DNA from: Paragordius varius
Lineage: Eukaryota > Nematomorpha
NCBI GenBank assembly: GCA_964247055.1
Contig: OZ176053.1
Location: 5,704,001 to 5,768,000, forward strand
Direction of reading: 5' to 3'
DNA: 64,000 nucleotides
Below, piece after piece: positions 52,501 to 64,000 of this stretch (its first letter is position 1; every line of letters begins with the position of its first letter). The position numbers and the translations under genes are program-made. The notes beneath the pieces were generated by a model. That model made no database searches, was not told the origin of the DNA, and saw nothing but the letters and a program-made list of their open reading frames with translations.

Positions 52501-55500
52501 ATGGTGGTTACGGCTGGCCTAACAGGCCGTTTTCTAGGGTTTGGTTTTAGGCAATCTTTTCTTTCAACTTTTTCCGAAAAATTAAAAAATGGTCCGAATT
52601 TGGAAGATTTTATTCGCAAAGATCAAACAATACTATCAATTCCTCAAGCCATTACTGCATCTAGATTAAGGTATATTTTCTTTTATTTTGGTAAAATATA
52701 TATATCATCAAAGCTGTTGTTCTTCAGAGTTGAAGGTAGCTGATTTGAGATAAGTTTTTATTGCTGTTTTCCATTCTATTTTCCGCATCTTCTATTTTTA
52801 ATTTGGTCTCAGTAAGATTATCATATATAGTACTGATCCAGCTTTTGAAGGGTCTGCCAGGCTTTGAGCTAGGTGTGGAGTAGGACATCATTATATGTAT
52901 ATAATTATCTGGTGGTCTACGGTGGATGTGACCAGCCCATCTCAGTCTTTTAGCTCTTAGAAAGCGGTCAAGAGCAGTGATATTAAGGATTTTATAAGGG
53001 TCAAATTGATTATTAAAGTTAAAGAATTTAGGATTATGTACAAAAAGTATTGTATTGAGTATTTTGGATTCTGATCTTTGGAATTTACCAAGGTTTGACT
53101 TTGTCATGGGCCAACATTCCGTGCCGTAGGTTAGTGCGGGACGGATAATGGTAGAATATAATTGCAATTTTGTTTCAAGTTTTATGTATTTATTATTTAT
53201 TATGTGTTTTAGTGCATGGTATTTTTTCCATGCTTCAGATGATCTGTGTTTGAGGCCATCACTGATACCTCCTTTTGCGGATATTTCGTCACCCGGATAT
53301 TTAAAGTGGGTAACAGTTTCGTAATTGTAGGTATTAGGGATTGAATTTAAATTTTGTTCTGGTATGGGTAGGTTGTCGATGCAACTTGGGCAAGTAAAGG
53401 CATCAACCCTAAGTGATTTTAGGTTTGAGCATTTTTTATGTATCCAGAAATTACATTTAGTACACATTATAGAATTTGCCTTTACAGCTAGGCTGCAAAT
53501 TCTACATGGGTACTTAATGGGCTTTTTGGTAAAATATAATAATTTTTTAAAATTATATCACTATATTTATCTTTAAATAATTTGTTGTACAGATTACCCT
53601 GTTGGGTTAAAACTGAAATTCCAACCGGCCATAAATATTCTAAATTAAAATCAGAGCTAAGGGAATTAAATTTGCACACAGTATGTGAAGAAGCGAAATG
53701 TCCAAATATTGGTGAATGTTGGAGCGGAGGATCTGAAGGGACGTCTACTTGCACTATAATGGTATGGTTTTTTTTATTATAATAAAAAGACTTGTTCAAG
53801 CACAAAAAATCATTTATTAGCTTATGTCTATTGATTTTTAACATTTAAATCTGACATCGCTTGTGTGTAATTACGCTCTACTGCAGAGATTTTTTTAAAA
53901 AACTATGAAATCACGTTGAATGTGATTAGTATAATTATTAATTTTAATTTTTTTACACTTTTACTCTATTATATAAAAAAGTGTTTACACGTTCAAAAAT
54001 AACCTTTTATTTTAAATGATAAATTTCAAACCTGTTTTGGAAGTGAGCAGAAAAGTACCAGTAAGTTATTCGGATTCGGATCACCCAATTTCATACTGTG
54101 AGGAATATAGTATCACATGTTTTGCAACCTTAAAATATTATTTATTCCAAAACGACTTCTGAGACAATATTTTGTACCTAATTATACCATAATTTCTAAA
54201 CAACATTTGTTTTAAGATTATTTTAAAATATAAAAAGAAGAGATATAATCCTTTATTGAAATGATCTTTGATAATATACCTGGAAACAATATATTGTTAC
54301 AGATTTTACCCAAAATCGATTTTTTAAGAAGTCATAAAATAATGTCATACGTAATTTTATGAAGTTTATTCAATTTGTTAGTTGTTTTATCTCTATCATT
54401 CATTGCTATTTCTGTTACAAATTTTCATAGAAGTGATAATTTTTATTTCTAGTTAATGGGTGACACCTGTACACGGGGATGCCGTTTTTGCTCAGTAAAA
54501 ACTTCAAGAAAACCCAGCCCACCAGATCCTAATGAACCGTATCATACGGCAAAAACGATCGAAAAACTGGATGTTGATTACATTGTACTAACTTCAGTTG
54601 ATAGAGATGGTATTATTCGTTTTTTTTAACATGTCCTTTTAAGGTTAAATAACTTTTTCCCAATAAAATGGCCCTTGGTTTTGCGAAATTACGTATTCTT
54701 CTCTCACTAAAATATATTGATTTTAAAGAAAATATTGTACATTTTAAGTATCTTGCCTATCTATCTTAAAAAAATAAAATTTTTGTGCGTTTTTTGGAAA
54801 GAAAATTAGGTTGATGTAGAAAGAAATGAATGTGTAAAGCAATTCTCATTTTTTCTTATATTAAACTCTCGAAAAGCGTAGCAGAAATTTACAAAAGATT
54901 CTTATAAATTTATAGAAGTTTTAATGAAAGCTTGCCAAACTGTTCAAAAATATGGTTTAATATTATAGAATGTGGTAAGGTTTATCAATTTGCACGCTTC
55001 TATTTATAAATTTTATTAAAATATAATACAATTAAATATAATTTTAAATGATGATGATGAAAATATACCATTTACAGTTCAAATTCACCCTTTAATTCAA
55101 ATTCACCTTTTAACAATATAAATTCACCCTCGAACAATTTAAATTCACCCTAAAAATAAATTATATGTTTGCGAACTAATATAACTCATTATTAATATGA
55201 AATATATCTTTGTGGCATAGTTTATTATTTTTCAGTATTATTTTAATTTAAAACAAAATTTTATTTTTAAAAATATATAAAAATATAGGTAATTTTTAGA
55301 GGGGGAATTCGAATTGTTCGAGGGCGAATTTGAATATTTTTCAAGGTGAATTTGAATTTTTTAAGGGTGAATTTGAATTGTAAATGGTTTGCATTGGCTA
55401 TTTAAATATTATATAACAAAATAAAGATTTTTATCAACATTGATATATTAACACGATCATTTATCCTGGAAATTATTAGTTTATTTTTTGTATATTGAAG

Positions 55501-57475
55501 TTTGATTTTAACCATTAAAAAAATATTCTATCCATTTGTTCTACAAGAATTTATGGTTTTATCCCAAAATTAATGAAGCTTTAATTTTATTTTTTTGATA
55601 TTAGATTTACCCGATTATGGTTCAAATCATATCGCTTTGACTGTAAGGGAGTTGAAAAAAAGGTTGTAATTATAACTTAATTTTTTTATATTAATGTTTT
55701 TGGGTTCCTATAGAAGGTTAGCACTTTAAATGTAAAAGATGTAAATTCATTTATATAATTTGTTTATAATAAAAAAAAATTTATATCCGAACATTTTTGG
55801 TTTAAAAATATATGACCGTTAGCTTAATATTTATAAATTTATGGATTTAGAGCTAATATTAGCTTAAATATTGAATTTAATTATAAATGATTTTAATTAG
55901 TATTTGTAATTTAATACATATATAATCACATAAAATTATTAATATGTTTTTTAATATTATAATCATATCCTTCGTAACTATAATTTAATTTACGCCTCTT
56001 TACGAAAAGTTACATTTTAATTTAGAGTTCCTTAAATGTTAAATTTTCAGTTTTAAACTAAATTTATATGTCTTTGTCCAAAACAGGAAACCCAACTTAT
56101 TGGTGGAATGTTTAGTACCCGATTTTAAGGGGAGGGATGAGTGCGTTGAACAAATCGTTGACTCCGGTCTAAATGTATATGCTCACAATGTTGAAACAGT
56201 CGAAGTTTTGCAAAAGTAAAAAATATACAGGATATTAGTTTAATTAAGTCAACTTTTCATAAAATTTGAAAGTAATTTTATCATTTTTTCGTTATAATTA
56301 AAGGCACCGCATGCAAATTAAATAATTTGACAATTAATGGGGCAATTTAAATCAATTGTGGGAAAATTCATCAAATGTAATTTAATTTAATTTTTAAAAT
56401 AATTCATAACCTTACATTAGATATGTGCGTGACCCACGGGCTAATTATGCCCAATCTCTTCACGTGCTAAGAAAGGCCAAGGAATACGATCAATCATTGA
56501 AAAAAAATTGTTCTGATCAACCTGCTTTGCTAACTAAAACTTCCATAATGTTAGGCCTTGGGGAAAATGATGCTCAAATTTTACAAACCCTTAAAGGTTT
56601 ACTATTTATTGAATGATGTTTTTTATACATTTATGTTTATGTTGCTAAGGTCGATTCCGACTCACTCCAACGAAATTATATCTTTTCCACTCATTGCGTA
56701 GGGACGAATTTATTGATTCGTTCTTTTATAACACGTGTATTTTTTATTTTAAAGTTTACCCAATATATTATTATTAATTAACGAACTTAATTAATTCTTA
56801 TTATGGATTTTATAGCTTTAAAATTAAGTTGAATTATAGTTTTATCAAATATTGATTTTATTTGGAAATAGTATCAAGATTATTTTATTAGATATACGCG
56901 ACAACGGGGTGGATTGTTTAACACTTGGCCAATATATGCAACCTACAAAACGGCATCTTAAAGTAAACTTATGATTATTGTAATTTTTTTTACATTGATA
57001 AATTTATAATTTTCAGTGTTTGGGTTAATGCAAAATATTTCGTATGATAGGTTAAAGAATATGTTACGCCCGAAAAATTTGATTATTGGAAACGGATTGG
57101 TGAAGAAATGGGATTTCTGTATGTTGCTAGTGGACCTCTTGTTCGCTCTTCCTATCGAGCAGGTATTCAAAACTATATTAATTTTTATGAAAATATATAT
57201 TTTTTACATTTTTACCTATAACCAATTTTTTAGCCAAATTTAATTATATATATTAAATTAACTACTCTATTTATTAGTATGCTTTGTTTTAATGATTTGA
57301 TATTATATCCAAATTTAATTTAATTAGTCATTGTGTATCACCTATTCCGTTTAATTAACTTTTCATTTCGTAAAGTATATTACAAATATGTATTTTTATC
57401 ACAGGTGAATACTATATCAAAAATATAATCCATAATCGGAAAAAGAAAATAACTATGGCATCCGGTTCGCAATAA
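52501..57475 (+). CDS. LIAS: Lipoyl synthase, mitochondrial, 9 exons, complete
   Basis: Lipoyl synthase is the mitochondrial radical-SAM enzyme that inserts two sulfurs into octanoyl-proteins to make lipoate. Exons are 52501-52670, 53593-53761, 54453-54609, 55605-55662, 56087-56215, 56421-56596, 56892-56962, 57051-57162 and 57405-57475, in phase, for 370 residues (human 372). The first ~25 residues are basic and hydroxylated, suiting a targeting peptide. The auxiliary cluster motif is [15 protein letters not shown] (CX4CX5C). The radical-SAM motif is CTRGCRFC (CX3CX2C). Other matches are [66 protein letters not shown] and [19 protein letters not shown] contains the serine ligand of the auxiliary cluster. 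Intron 1 carries a LINE insertion and intron 3 a foldback element. Confidence 0.97.
52701..53523 (-). mobile_element. 5'-truncated LINE (non-LTR retrotransposon) 3' end in LIAS intron 1
   Basis: One open minus-strand frame (about 53520 to the TGA at 52724) encodes a PHD-like C4HC3 finger (CRIC...CTKC..W.H..C...CPSC). It continues as a C-terminal region with [27 protein letters not shown] and [14 protein letters not shown]. This is the tail found after the reverse transcriptase in many invertebrate LINEs. The reverse transcriptase and endonuclease are absent, so the copy is 5' truncated, as is usual for LINEs. A perfect 15-bp duplication TTTTGGTAAAATATA flanks it (52686-52700 and 53524-53538). 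The 3' UTR is very short and ends TGATGATATA. The intact frame and perfect duplication indicate a recent insertion. Confidence 0.9.
55064..55389. mobile_element. Foldback element FB-A copy 8, in LIAS intron 3
   Basis: Begins TATACCATTTACAGTTCAAA and ends GAATTTGAATTGTAAATGG. The left arm has four AATTCACC-type units and the right arm four GGTGAATTTGAAT-type units. The centre ATTATATGTTTGCG and the paired TATCTTTGTGGCATAG-type sequence match copy 1. It lies between LIAS exons 3 and 4. Confidence 0.87.
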
Positions 57476-58202
57476 CCTATCTTCGTGATAAATTTTGTCA
57501 ACAGAGATATCTGCTTAAATTATATCATTATTTAAATAATAATGGAAATGTCAAATACATTGTTTCCTTACAAAATGAGTAATTTTATAAATTTTTAAAT
57601 CACGGTAATGAACCTATCAAAAATAGATACTCTTTCATCTTTTGTTACTTCGTTTGTTGTGCTCAAGGGGAATTGAAAATTACATGGTGTCACAAATTGG
57701 CCTTGAATATTTTAATTTTTTTATTGTTTTGAGATGTAAAATATTGAAAATCGCAAGCTTAGAATAAAAAAATGAAATTTAAATCACCGAATTCTCCGGA
57801 TTATGAGTCAAAAAAAAATCCTTTCAGATAAAAATTGCAATATTACAAAATTATTTTAATATTCATACTAATACTAATTTATTCCATGCGTGCTGAGAAC
57901 CATACAATGTATCATAGTAGGTAATATAAAATATTGTACGGTTAAAGGGATGACAAGATATTGGTGAATATGAGCTAATATATAGGTTTGACCCTTGTTT
58001 TAATTTAATAAATACAAATTTTATGGATGTATTGTATACGCATAAAATTAACTCCAAATAATAAAAATTAATTAACATATCAAAAAAATATTGAGTAAAA
58101 AATACAATAAAGTAACAATTGCACCTACGCATTTTATAATTAAGTTCTATAAAGAAAGGTGTGAATAAACTAACATCTAAAAAAAGTATCCAGAGAAAAC
58201 TT
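57476..58202. other. Intergenic, between LIAS and the 58203 gene
   Basis: AT-rich 3' flank of two convergent genes. The open frame 57863-58132 on the minus strand has no family motif and is not called. Confidence 0.5.
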
Positions 58203-59429
58203 TTAACTAATCGATAAAAGTTTTTCGAGCGAAGGTGTCCGATGGAAACAGAGTTTATTATAACTATTGCTGTTTCTAATCATCGGTCTTTGTGGTGTGA
58301 TCGATGGAACAATAGGATAATACATATGAGCATTAATATATTTATCAATTTCAATCAAATTATTATCAGTCTCGCTCAATGCAACGTTGGGTGAAAGGGA
58401 AGATTTTCGTTTATGTTGGTTGTTACTATGGTGTTGTTTAGGAGCAGACGATGTATACTGTTGTTGTGAATGTTTCCTACGTATTTTGGGCAACAAAATG
58501 TGATGATTTTTTTCTTCATTTGAGAATGGTTCATTGGTATTTACTTCATTTTTATTGCTTTTATCATCAGCGGTCAGATCTATGGAATCGGAATTTTCTT
58601 GTAGATTATCATCGTTACCCGTGGCTTTGGTATTATTTTGACATGTTGAAGGTAGTGGTGATGTTATATTAGCCACAATGTCTGTCAATTGAGTGTCTTG
58701 TATGGGAGATGTAAGAGATAACTTTGGTGACGTTATGGCTATTTCTGGGATATCTGATAGCGTTGATTGTTTTTCTTTTGCCATATTTGCTAGATTTAAT
58801 GGCGTAAAAGATACCCTGCCACGACTATTGTTGTTTCTTAAGATTGAACCTAAATTATGATCGGCATTGATTGGATGAGCCACGGATGCTCTTTTCCGCA
58901 AACTGTTAATTTGTTTGTAAGGCAAATCTTGTTTTTCTTCAAGTTTGATAAGTTCATTTGATAGAGGGTTAGATACATTTTCATTTAAATCTGGATCATA
59001 AGTTTGGCCATATAGAAATGGGATAGCAAAAGACGTTGACCTGGGCCTTTGTGGACCTTTTTTATTAACTTTATATGTTGGGCAATATAGGTATCCTGGA
59101 TCAAGAATGCTCATTCTTCTGCGCCCACCTGGTTCATCTTGACTACCAGAGCAGGCTAAAATATTTGAGAGATTTGGGGTTGGGAGATTATTATGCGATG
59201 TTGCACATACATTATCAGGTATAAATTGATAAATTTTATTGAGATCACGCAAGCTTTCCAGCTCTTTTAATTCCTCTTCGGATTCATCATATTCATCCTG
59301 ATTTTCGCAGGCATCTATTTGTTTGTCTTCCGAATTTGGGATTGGATCTTTATGATTTTTGGAGTCATCAGGTTTCAATAAGAAATCATTGGCTTTTTCG
59401 ATTATTGGTGGATCAGATCCGGTTAACAT
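58203..59429 (-). CDS. Unrecognised single-exon disordered protein, 408 residues
   Basis: I do not recognise this gene. The frame is long for such AT-rich DNA, has balanced codon use, and an in-frame TAA lies four codons before the ATG, so the start is well fixed. The protein is hydrophilic with no membrane helix or signal peptide. It has an acidic stretch (DEYDESEEELKELE, residues ~45-58) and a more conserved-looking patch GRRRMSILDPGYLYCPTY (~101-118). Several basic-residue kinase-type sites are spread along it (RRRMS, RPRSTS, RKRAS, KRKSS, HRTPS). Ser/Asn/Thr-rich linkers lie between, and the C-terminus ends SLEKLLSIS. It could be a phosphorylated scaffold or regulator. It could also be one exon of a larger gene, though start and stop argue against that. 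Confidence 0.7.
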   Translation of the reverse strand: MLTGSDPPIIEKANDFLLKPDDSKNHKDPIPNSEDKQIDACENQDEYDESEEELKELESLRDLNKIYQFIPDNVCATSHNNLPTPNLSNILACSGSQDEPGGRRRMSILDPGYLYCPTYKVNKKGPQRPRSTSFAIPFLYGQTYDPDLNENVSNPLSNELIKLEEKQDLPYKQINSLRKRASVAHPINADHNLGSILRNNNSRGRVSFTPLNLANMAKEKQSTLSDIPEIAITSPKLSLTSPIQDTQLTDIVANITSPLPSTCQNNTKATGNDDNLQENSDSIDLTADDKSNKNEVNTNEPFSNEEKNHHILLPKIRRKHSQQQYTSSAPKQHHSNNQHKRKSSLSPNVALSETDNNLIEIDKYINAHMYYPIVPSITPQRPMIRNSNSYNKLCFHRTPSLEKLLSIS

Positions 59430-62400
59430 AATGTAACAATTTTAATGCGAATCTCAATTTGTGTAATATCTACGAATTATGCATATATAATTGATAGTTA
59501 ATTAATTAATTTTGATAAAAAGTAAACAAATAACGTACGTATATATAGACCTAACAAACACACAAATGTGAAAGACTATTTTTATTATAAAAAAATTGGT
59601 ATATATACGAATGTTTATTTTTAGTATCACATGCAATTTTCTACCTACTAACTAAAATAAACATGCGTGTGTAGTTATTAGAAAAAAACTGTATTATTAT
59701 TAGATCAAAAATGGACCTATTAAATATTATCTAATATTGGTACCTCAAAACGAAAATCCTAAAAACATAATACTAAAACTACGAAATCCAAATTCTTATA
59801 TATATACGCATGTTTTATATTTTCTGTAATGTATTAATTTTTGAGGTTTTTTTCACTGTTAAATTTAAAAATGTATACGTATTCCTTGTGATTGAGTATA
59901 ATTATGTATGATAAGACACAAAAATTGCGCGCTTTCGTGCCACAGTGTGCCAAAAATAAACGGACACATACAATTTATGAATATATTTCTTATCGATTTT
60001 TTAGCCAATAAAATAATTTTTGCCAAATATGTATCTGCGACTAAATGTAAAAATCTACACTCCTCTATAATAATTAGGGGGTAGAATTTTACAAAATTTT
60101 AATCATAATATATATTTTAAATATAATAATCCTTTGACATAAAACAGTTAGTTATGTGCAAACATAAATTATGGTAAGCTAGAACAAAATTCATTAGTGT
60201 TTGTTAAACAAAAATAAATAAACCATGTAGCAGCAGTAGAATAATATGTAACTATAAATTATAATTTATTTTTTTGGTTAGTTTTTCTGTTTTATATATT
60301 TGAAATTATATAAATGTCCAATTTTTTTGTGTGACAGTAATTGCAAAGTAATGTTAATACCACAACAAATTAAACAAATATTAAATAAACGTTATAATAA
60401 ATCATTTTTGGCACAAATTAATTTTTTTCCTAAAACAAAATATTTCTATATGGAATTAGTCGTGTTCACATTATTGACCAGTTTTTATTTTTTATGAAGT
60501 AAAAAAACACAATTTCATGTATGAAAGAAATGGTCTGGATTATTTTGACATTCAAAGTTAAAATGTATTGTAATCGCGATGAGTATAATTATATTAGTTT
60601 TTCTTATTTTGACAATCACACACAGCTGACCCTAAGTAATAAAAGTTTGGCTGATTTTAGAGACTTAATAATTGTTGAGATTTACTAAGAGGGCTGTCCA
60701 AGGCGTCATATTATTACTATTAATTTCACCAAGTTATACTAAGTTTATTGCCGAAATTTGGAGACTTCTTAAGAACATTTATTGTTTGGAAATATCATAA
60801 GATTTTAAAAATAGCATTGTTAAACTAGGGAACCACGAATTTATATGGTAATTTTCCGCGCATAGACAAAATATCTTGGAGGGCCTTATGTTGGAAACTC
60901 CTGGCTTAGATATTGTGACTTTTATTTTTTATATAAAATTTTCATTTAATTGGAAAACAATATAAATTAATATCCTGCACATTTTGAGGTTTATATCAAT
61001 GAATTTAAATTTTGATCGATAATTTTTACTATAAAAAACAATTTAATGAATAATTTAGGGTAATCGGTATTCTTTTTTATTTAATTACAAATGACCTTAG
61101 TTTATTGAAAAAATATTAAAATTATAATACTTAACAGTTTAAATTTAAAAAAAACTATGTCAAAATCCAAAATTATAAAATAAAATTTGTGTCATATATA
61201 TGCTAATATTAGATATTATAAATTTGCAAAATAATATTTATTAATTTACCAGTTTTGAGAGAAGGTGTTAAAAATATTAAAACGTAAATTTAATGACAAA
61301 ATTAATAAGACGAAATAAAATGCATAAAAGACAGACGACATAGTAATGATATATCGTTCAAGTTAGTCACGTACACATCTCAAACAACCAACAAGACGCG
61401 TTTAAAAAATTTAAATTAAAATTTGATTTAAATGATCTAAAAAAATAATTGTAAAATTATGGTTGATCCTTAAAAAAGTTTTAAATGTCAAAGACGTTAA
61501 GTTAAGGGAAAATTAAAACATTACCAGAGTCCAAAATGATTCGAATGTTTTATATGAATAACATAATTATTAAGCCTAATATATATTTTCTGGAAAAAAT
61601 GGTAAAAAAACAAATATTCAACAATCATGAAAAGTGCTTTAGTGGTTTATTAATATAATCTATCGCTCTGTTTTAAATATGCAAATGCAAAAAATTTTTA
61701 ATATGAATATTCATGAGTTTAGTTATTATTTTTTAATTAAATGAATTTTAATAAATATTGATATTAATTTTACAGTAAATGATTCTTCACGTAAAAAGAA
61801 TAACGTTTATTCCATATCATTCATTAAATTAAATATTAGTTTGAATTAAACTGCAGTTATAAAGTTTAGATCCCTACTCAAAAGTTAAATACAACTTAGT
61901 CGGAATTCTTAATCAAAATTTAATTAAACGAAATTAAAAATCTAGTGTCCGTTGTTAAATGTAATATATAGAATCATTATATGAATAAATATTTTAAAAA
62001 AGCTTGGCTAAAACAACAACGATAAAATTTGTAACAGATTCAGTTAGCGGGCCGCATTCGGCTTTACGCTACTTTCTCTGAGGTTCGTGAAACATTAATA
62101 AAAAAGAGTGCTTTTCAGATAAAATTATCACATATACAGCATTTAGGTTTAATTGGTTCTTAAGAAATAAAATTAGTTAAAATTATTTGGCTGTATGATA
62201 AAATCATAAGAATGATTTTTATTAAATGAATTTGTGGTTATTAACATAAATGAGTATTCTTATTAAACATTATCATAGCAGATAGAACATAACATGTTAG
62301 TTATTCTGTTACCGATATTTTTTCAAAAAGGCTCCTTTTTAATTTTAAATTAATTTACTGAACACAAAAGTTGCTTGGACGGGTAAAGTGTTGGTCAATT

Positions 62401-62880
62401 TTTTTATTATCCAAGTTTAAGCCCAGATCAGATAATTTCGCTTTTGTAGAAAGCTATGTAAGATTTATAAAAGAAAGGTCGATAGAAATTTAGGTAAAAA
62501 TACTATCTGGCCCTGTCACGCTTCGCTGTAACGCAGTCTCACCAATAATTATTCTTAATAATTTGCAATAAATAGAGGTAATGAAGATAAAAAAATTAAA
62601 AAAAAACATATTTAATAAAAAAATGTCTTTAAATAATCTTTTACAGGTTTTTGAAAAGGCTCAAATATTGTTTACTCCATATTGACCATATTTAAACTGT
62701 TCCTTATTAAAGTTAATATTCACCTATCATTGGAATTATTTTAAGATTTTCATTTTAATGAATCAGGGTTAAAAGTTTTATTTTGAAATTGTGTTTACCC
62801 AATACAGGAATATAAAGTAAATCATTTGTGGTCCCTTTATAAAGGAAAGAATGATATTAGAATTGCCCAGAATATGTTTA
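59430..62880. other. Long AT-rich intergenic stretch
   Basis: It includes the 5' flank of the 58203 gene. I see no exons, tRNA or snRNA. Two small GC-richer islands (near 62045-62090 and 62505-62550, with CACGCTTCGCTGTAACGCAG) look like fragments of dispersed repeats related to the satellite-type DNA. Confidence 0.5.
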
Positions 62881-64000
62881 ACTGAACTCGTATGGCTTCT
62901 TAAGTTTTTTAAAAATTAGCTCCAAAACCACCCCATTTTTGTATGGCTCTCAGTTCTAAACCGGTAGACTCCTACCCATAGACCTATATGGAAAAGCGCT
63001 GAGTTAAATTGTTTGCCTTTATAGAGCAAATATTTGGAATCATCTTTGATACCATCGTCTCATGGGTTATTCGAAAAAATACCTCAACACTAAATAATCG
63101 TTATATGATGGCGTTTTATGGCATAAAGGACCCAAATCGGCTAATAAAAAACTGCTGACCTTTTTTACCTAGTTACGGGTAATATTTCAAGATTTTAATG
63201 AGCTCATATGCCTTCATAAACTCTCTGTAAATTCCCAAAACAACGCAATTATATAGTGGCGCAGTTTTTGGCGGTTAGTCCTAAACCAGGGGCAGGTATA
63301 AAAAAAAGCGTTGGGCAAAATTTTTCCTTTATATGGGGAATATCTGGAATTATCATGGATTCCATATGTTCCTATTTGACTCATAGGTTTTCTGATATTT
63401 GGCTTTAAAGGCATGATGTATCGATATGGAGACGCAGTTTTACGGGGGTAGCTCCCTACCCATAGGCTGATACAAAAAAAAGCGCTTGATTAGAATTTTT
63501 TCCTTTTTGCGGAAAATGCCTGGAATCAGGATTGATTCCATATTCTTAGTTTTTGGAAAAATGCCTCAGAACTGAAAAATCATTCTATGGTGGCGCATTT
63601 TTCAGGGCGTGAAGGGCCTATTTAACGGCTAATTTTAAAAAACCGTACTACTAAATTTTTGCCTTATCGCGGGTAATATTTTAAGCACCTATTTTAAACT
63701 CATATGTGATAGGTTTTCTAATTTAGCCCTAAAGGCACGCTATTTTGATACGATGGGGCAGTTTTTAGCGAGTATCTCCCTACCCAACAGCCAAAAAAAC
63801 GCACTACTAAAATTTTTACTTTTTAACAGGGGGTATCTAGAATCCTCATTGAATTCTAACGGTCTCAACCTTGGGCGAAAAATAGATCCAAGGAATTATT
63901 TTTGTGGACTTGGTTTTTTGAAAAAAATAGCATTTTACGGTAGGAGCGGGTAATAAGAGGGCCTAAATTAAAAAAGCGAGCCGACTACGTTCGACGCAAG
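62881..64000. repeat. Satellite-like array, ~160-bp units, runs off the window
   Basis: The block GCAGTTTTTAGCG / GCAGTTTTACGGGGGTAGC recurs near 63257, 63434, 63591 and 63756, about 157-177 bp apart. The partner block CTTTTTAACAGGGGG / CCTTTTTGCGGAAAATGCC recurs in step. The last 250 bases match 3246-3500 closely (CAGTTTTTAGCG, GGGCGAAAAATAGAT, ATTATTTTTGTGGACTT, AAGAGGGCCTAAAT). The same family therefore flanks the gene cluster on both sides. It continues beyond 64000. Confidence 0.8.

Noticed and set aside
57863-58132. 89-residue minus-strand frame downstream of the 58203 gene
   Set aside because: AT-driven Ile/Tyr/Phe-rich composition, no motif, and it lies beyond a clear stop codon.
63214-63953. 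Short frames at the right end of the window
   Set aside because: They fall entirely within satellite-like monomers, and equivalent frames appear by repetition.

Overview
The window is a strongly AT-rich piece of a eukaryotic nuclear genome, most likely from an invertebrate animal or close relative. It holds intron-rich genes with clear animal-type homologues, many (TA)n microsatellites, a non-LTR retrotransposon tail and satellite-like arrays. Several genes begin with introns of only about 20-30 bases, followed by introns of hundreds of bases. Small 5' introns are known in schistosomes and tiny introns in dicyemids, but I cannot name the species from the sequence.

Layout. 137-608 (minus) is SmD1 (SNRPD1). 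609-7469 has no gene: two satellite-like arrays (about 3126-4200 and 5640-6515) flank a palindromic foldback element (4255-5325). 7470-27268 (plus) is a very large Integrator subunit 1 gene (INTS1). 27441-30118 (minus) is ARP6 (ACTR6), and 30174-45098 (plus) is PRPF6, resolved here to 24 in-phase exons. 45205-46020 (minus) is an AQP11/12-like aquaporin with one in-frame TGA. 46255-48904 holds two foldback elements. 48931-52463 (minus) is a ZDHHC3/7-like palmitoyltransferase in 7 exons. 52501-57475 (plus) is lipoyl synthase (LIAS) in 9 exons, with a LINE tail inserted in intron 1. 58203-59429 (minus) is an unrecognised single-exon disordered protein of 408 residues. 59430-62880 shows no gene, and 62881-64000 is another satellite-like array.

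How the genes relate. SmD1 (Sm ring), INTS1 (snRNA 3'-end processing) and PRPF6 (U5/tri-snRNP) all serve snRNA or snRNP biology, and ARP6 is a chromatin-remodelling factor. Two divergent pairs have very short gaps between start codons: ARP6/PRPF6 (55 bp) and ZDHHC/LIAS (37 bp). Neighbours converge closely too (PRPF6/aquaporin 106 bp, INTS1/ARP6 172 bp). The introns, in contrast, are swollen with foldback elements, microsatellites and relics of duplicated exon edges.

Most striking are an eight-copy family of foldback elements sitting mainly in introns, its tandem ~21-bp arm repeats, the ultrashort 5' introns, and three PRPF6 introns that carry copies of adjacent exon ends.
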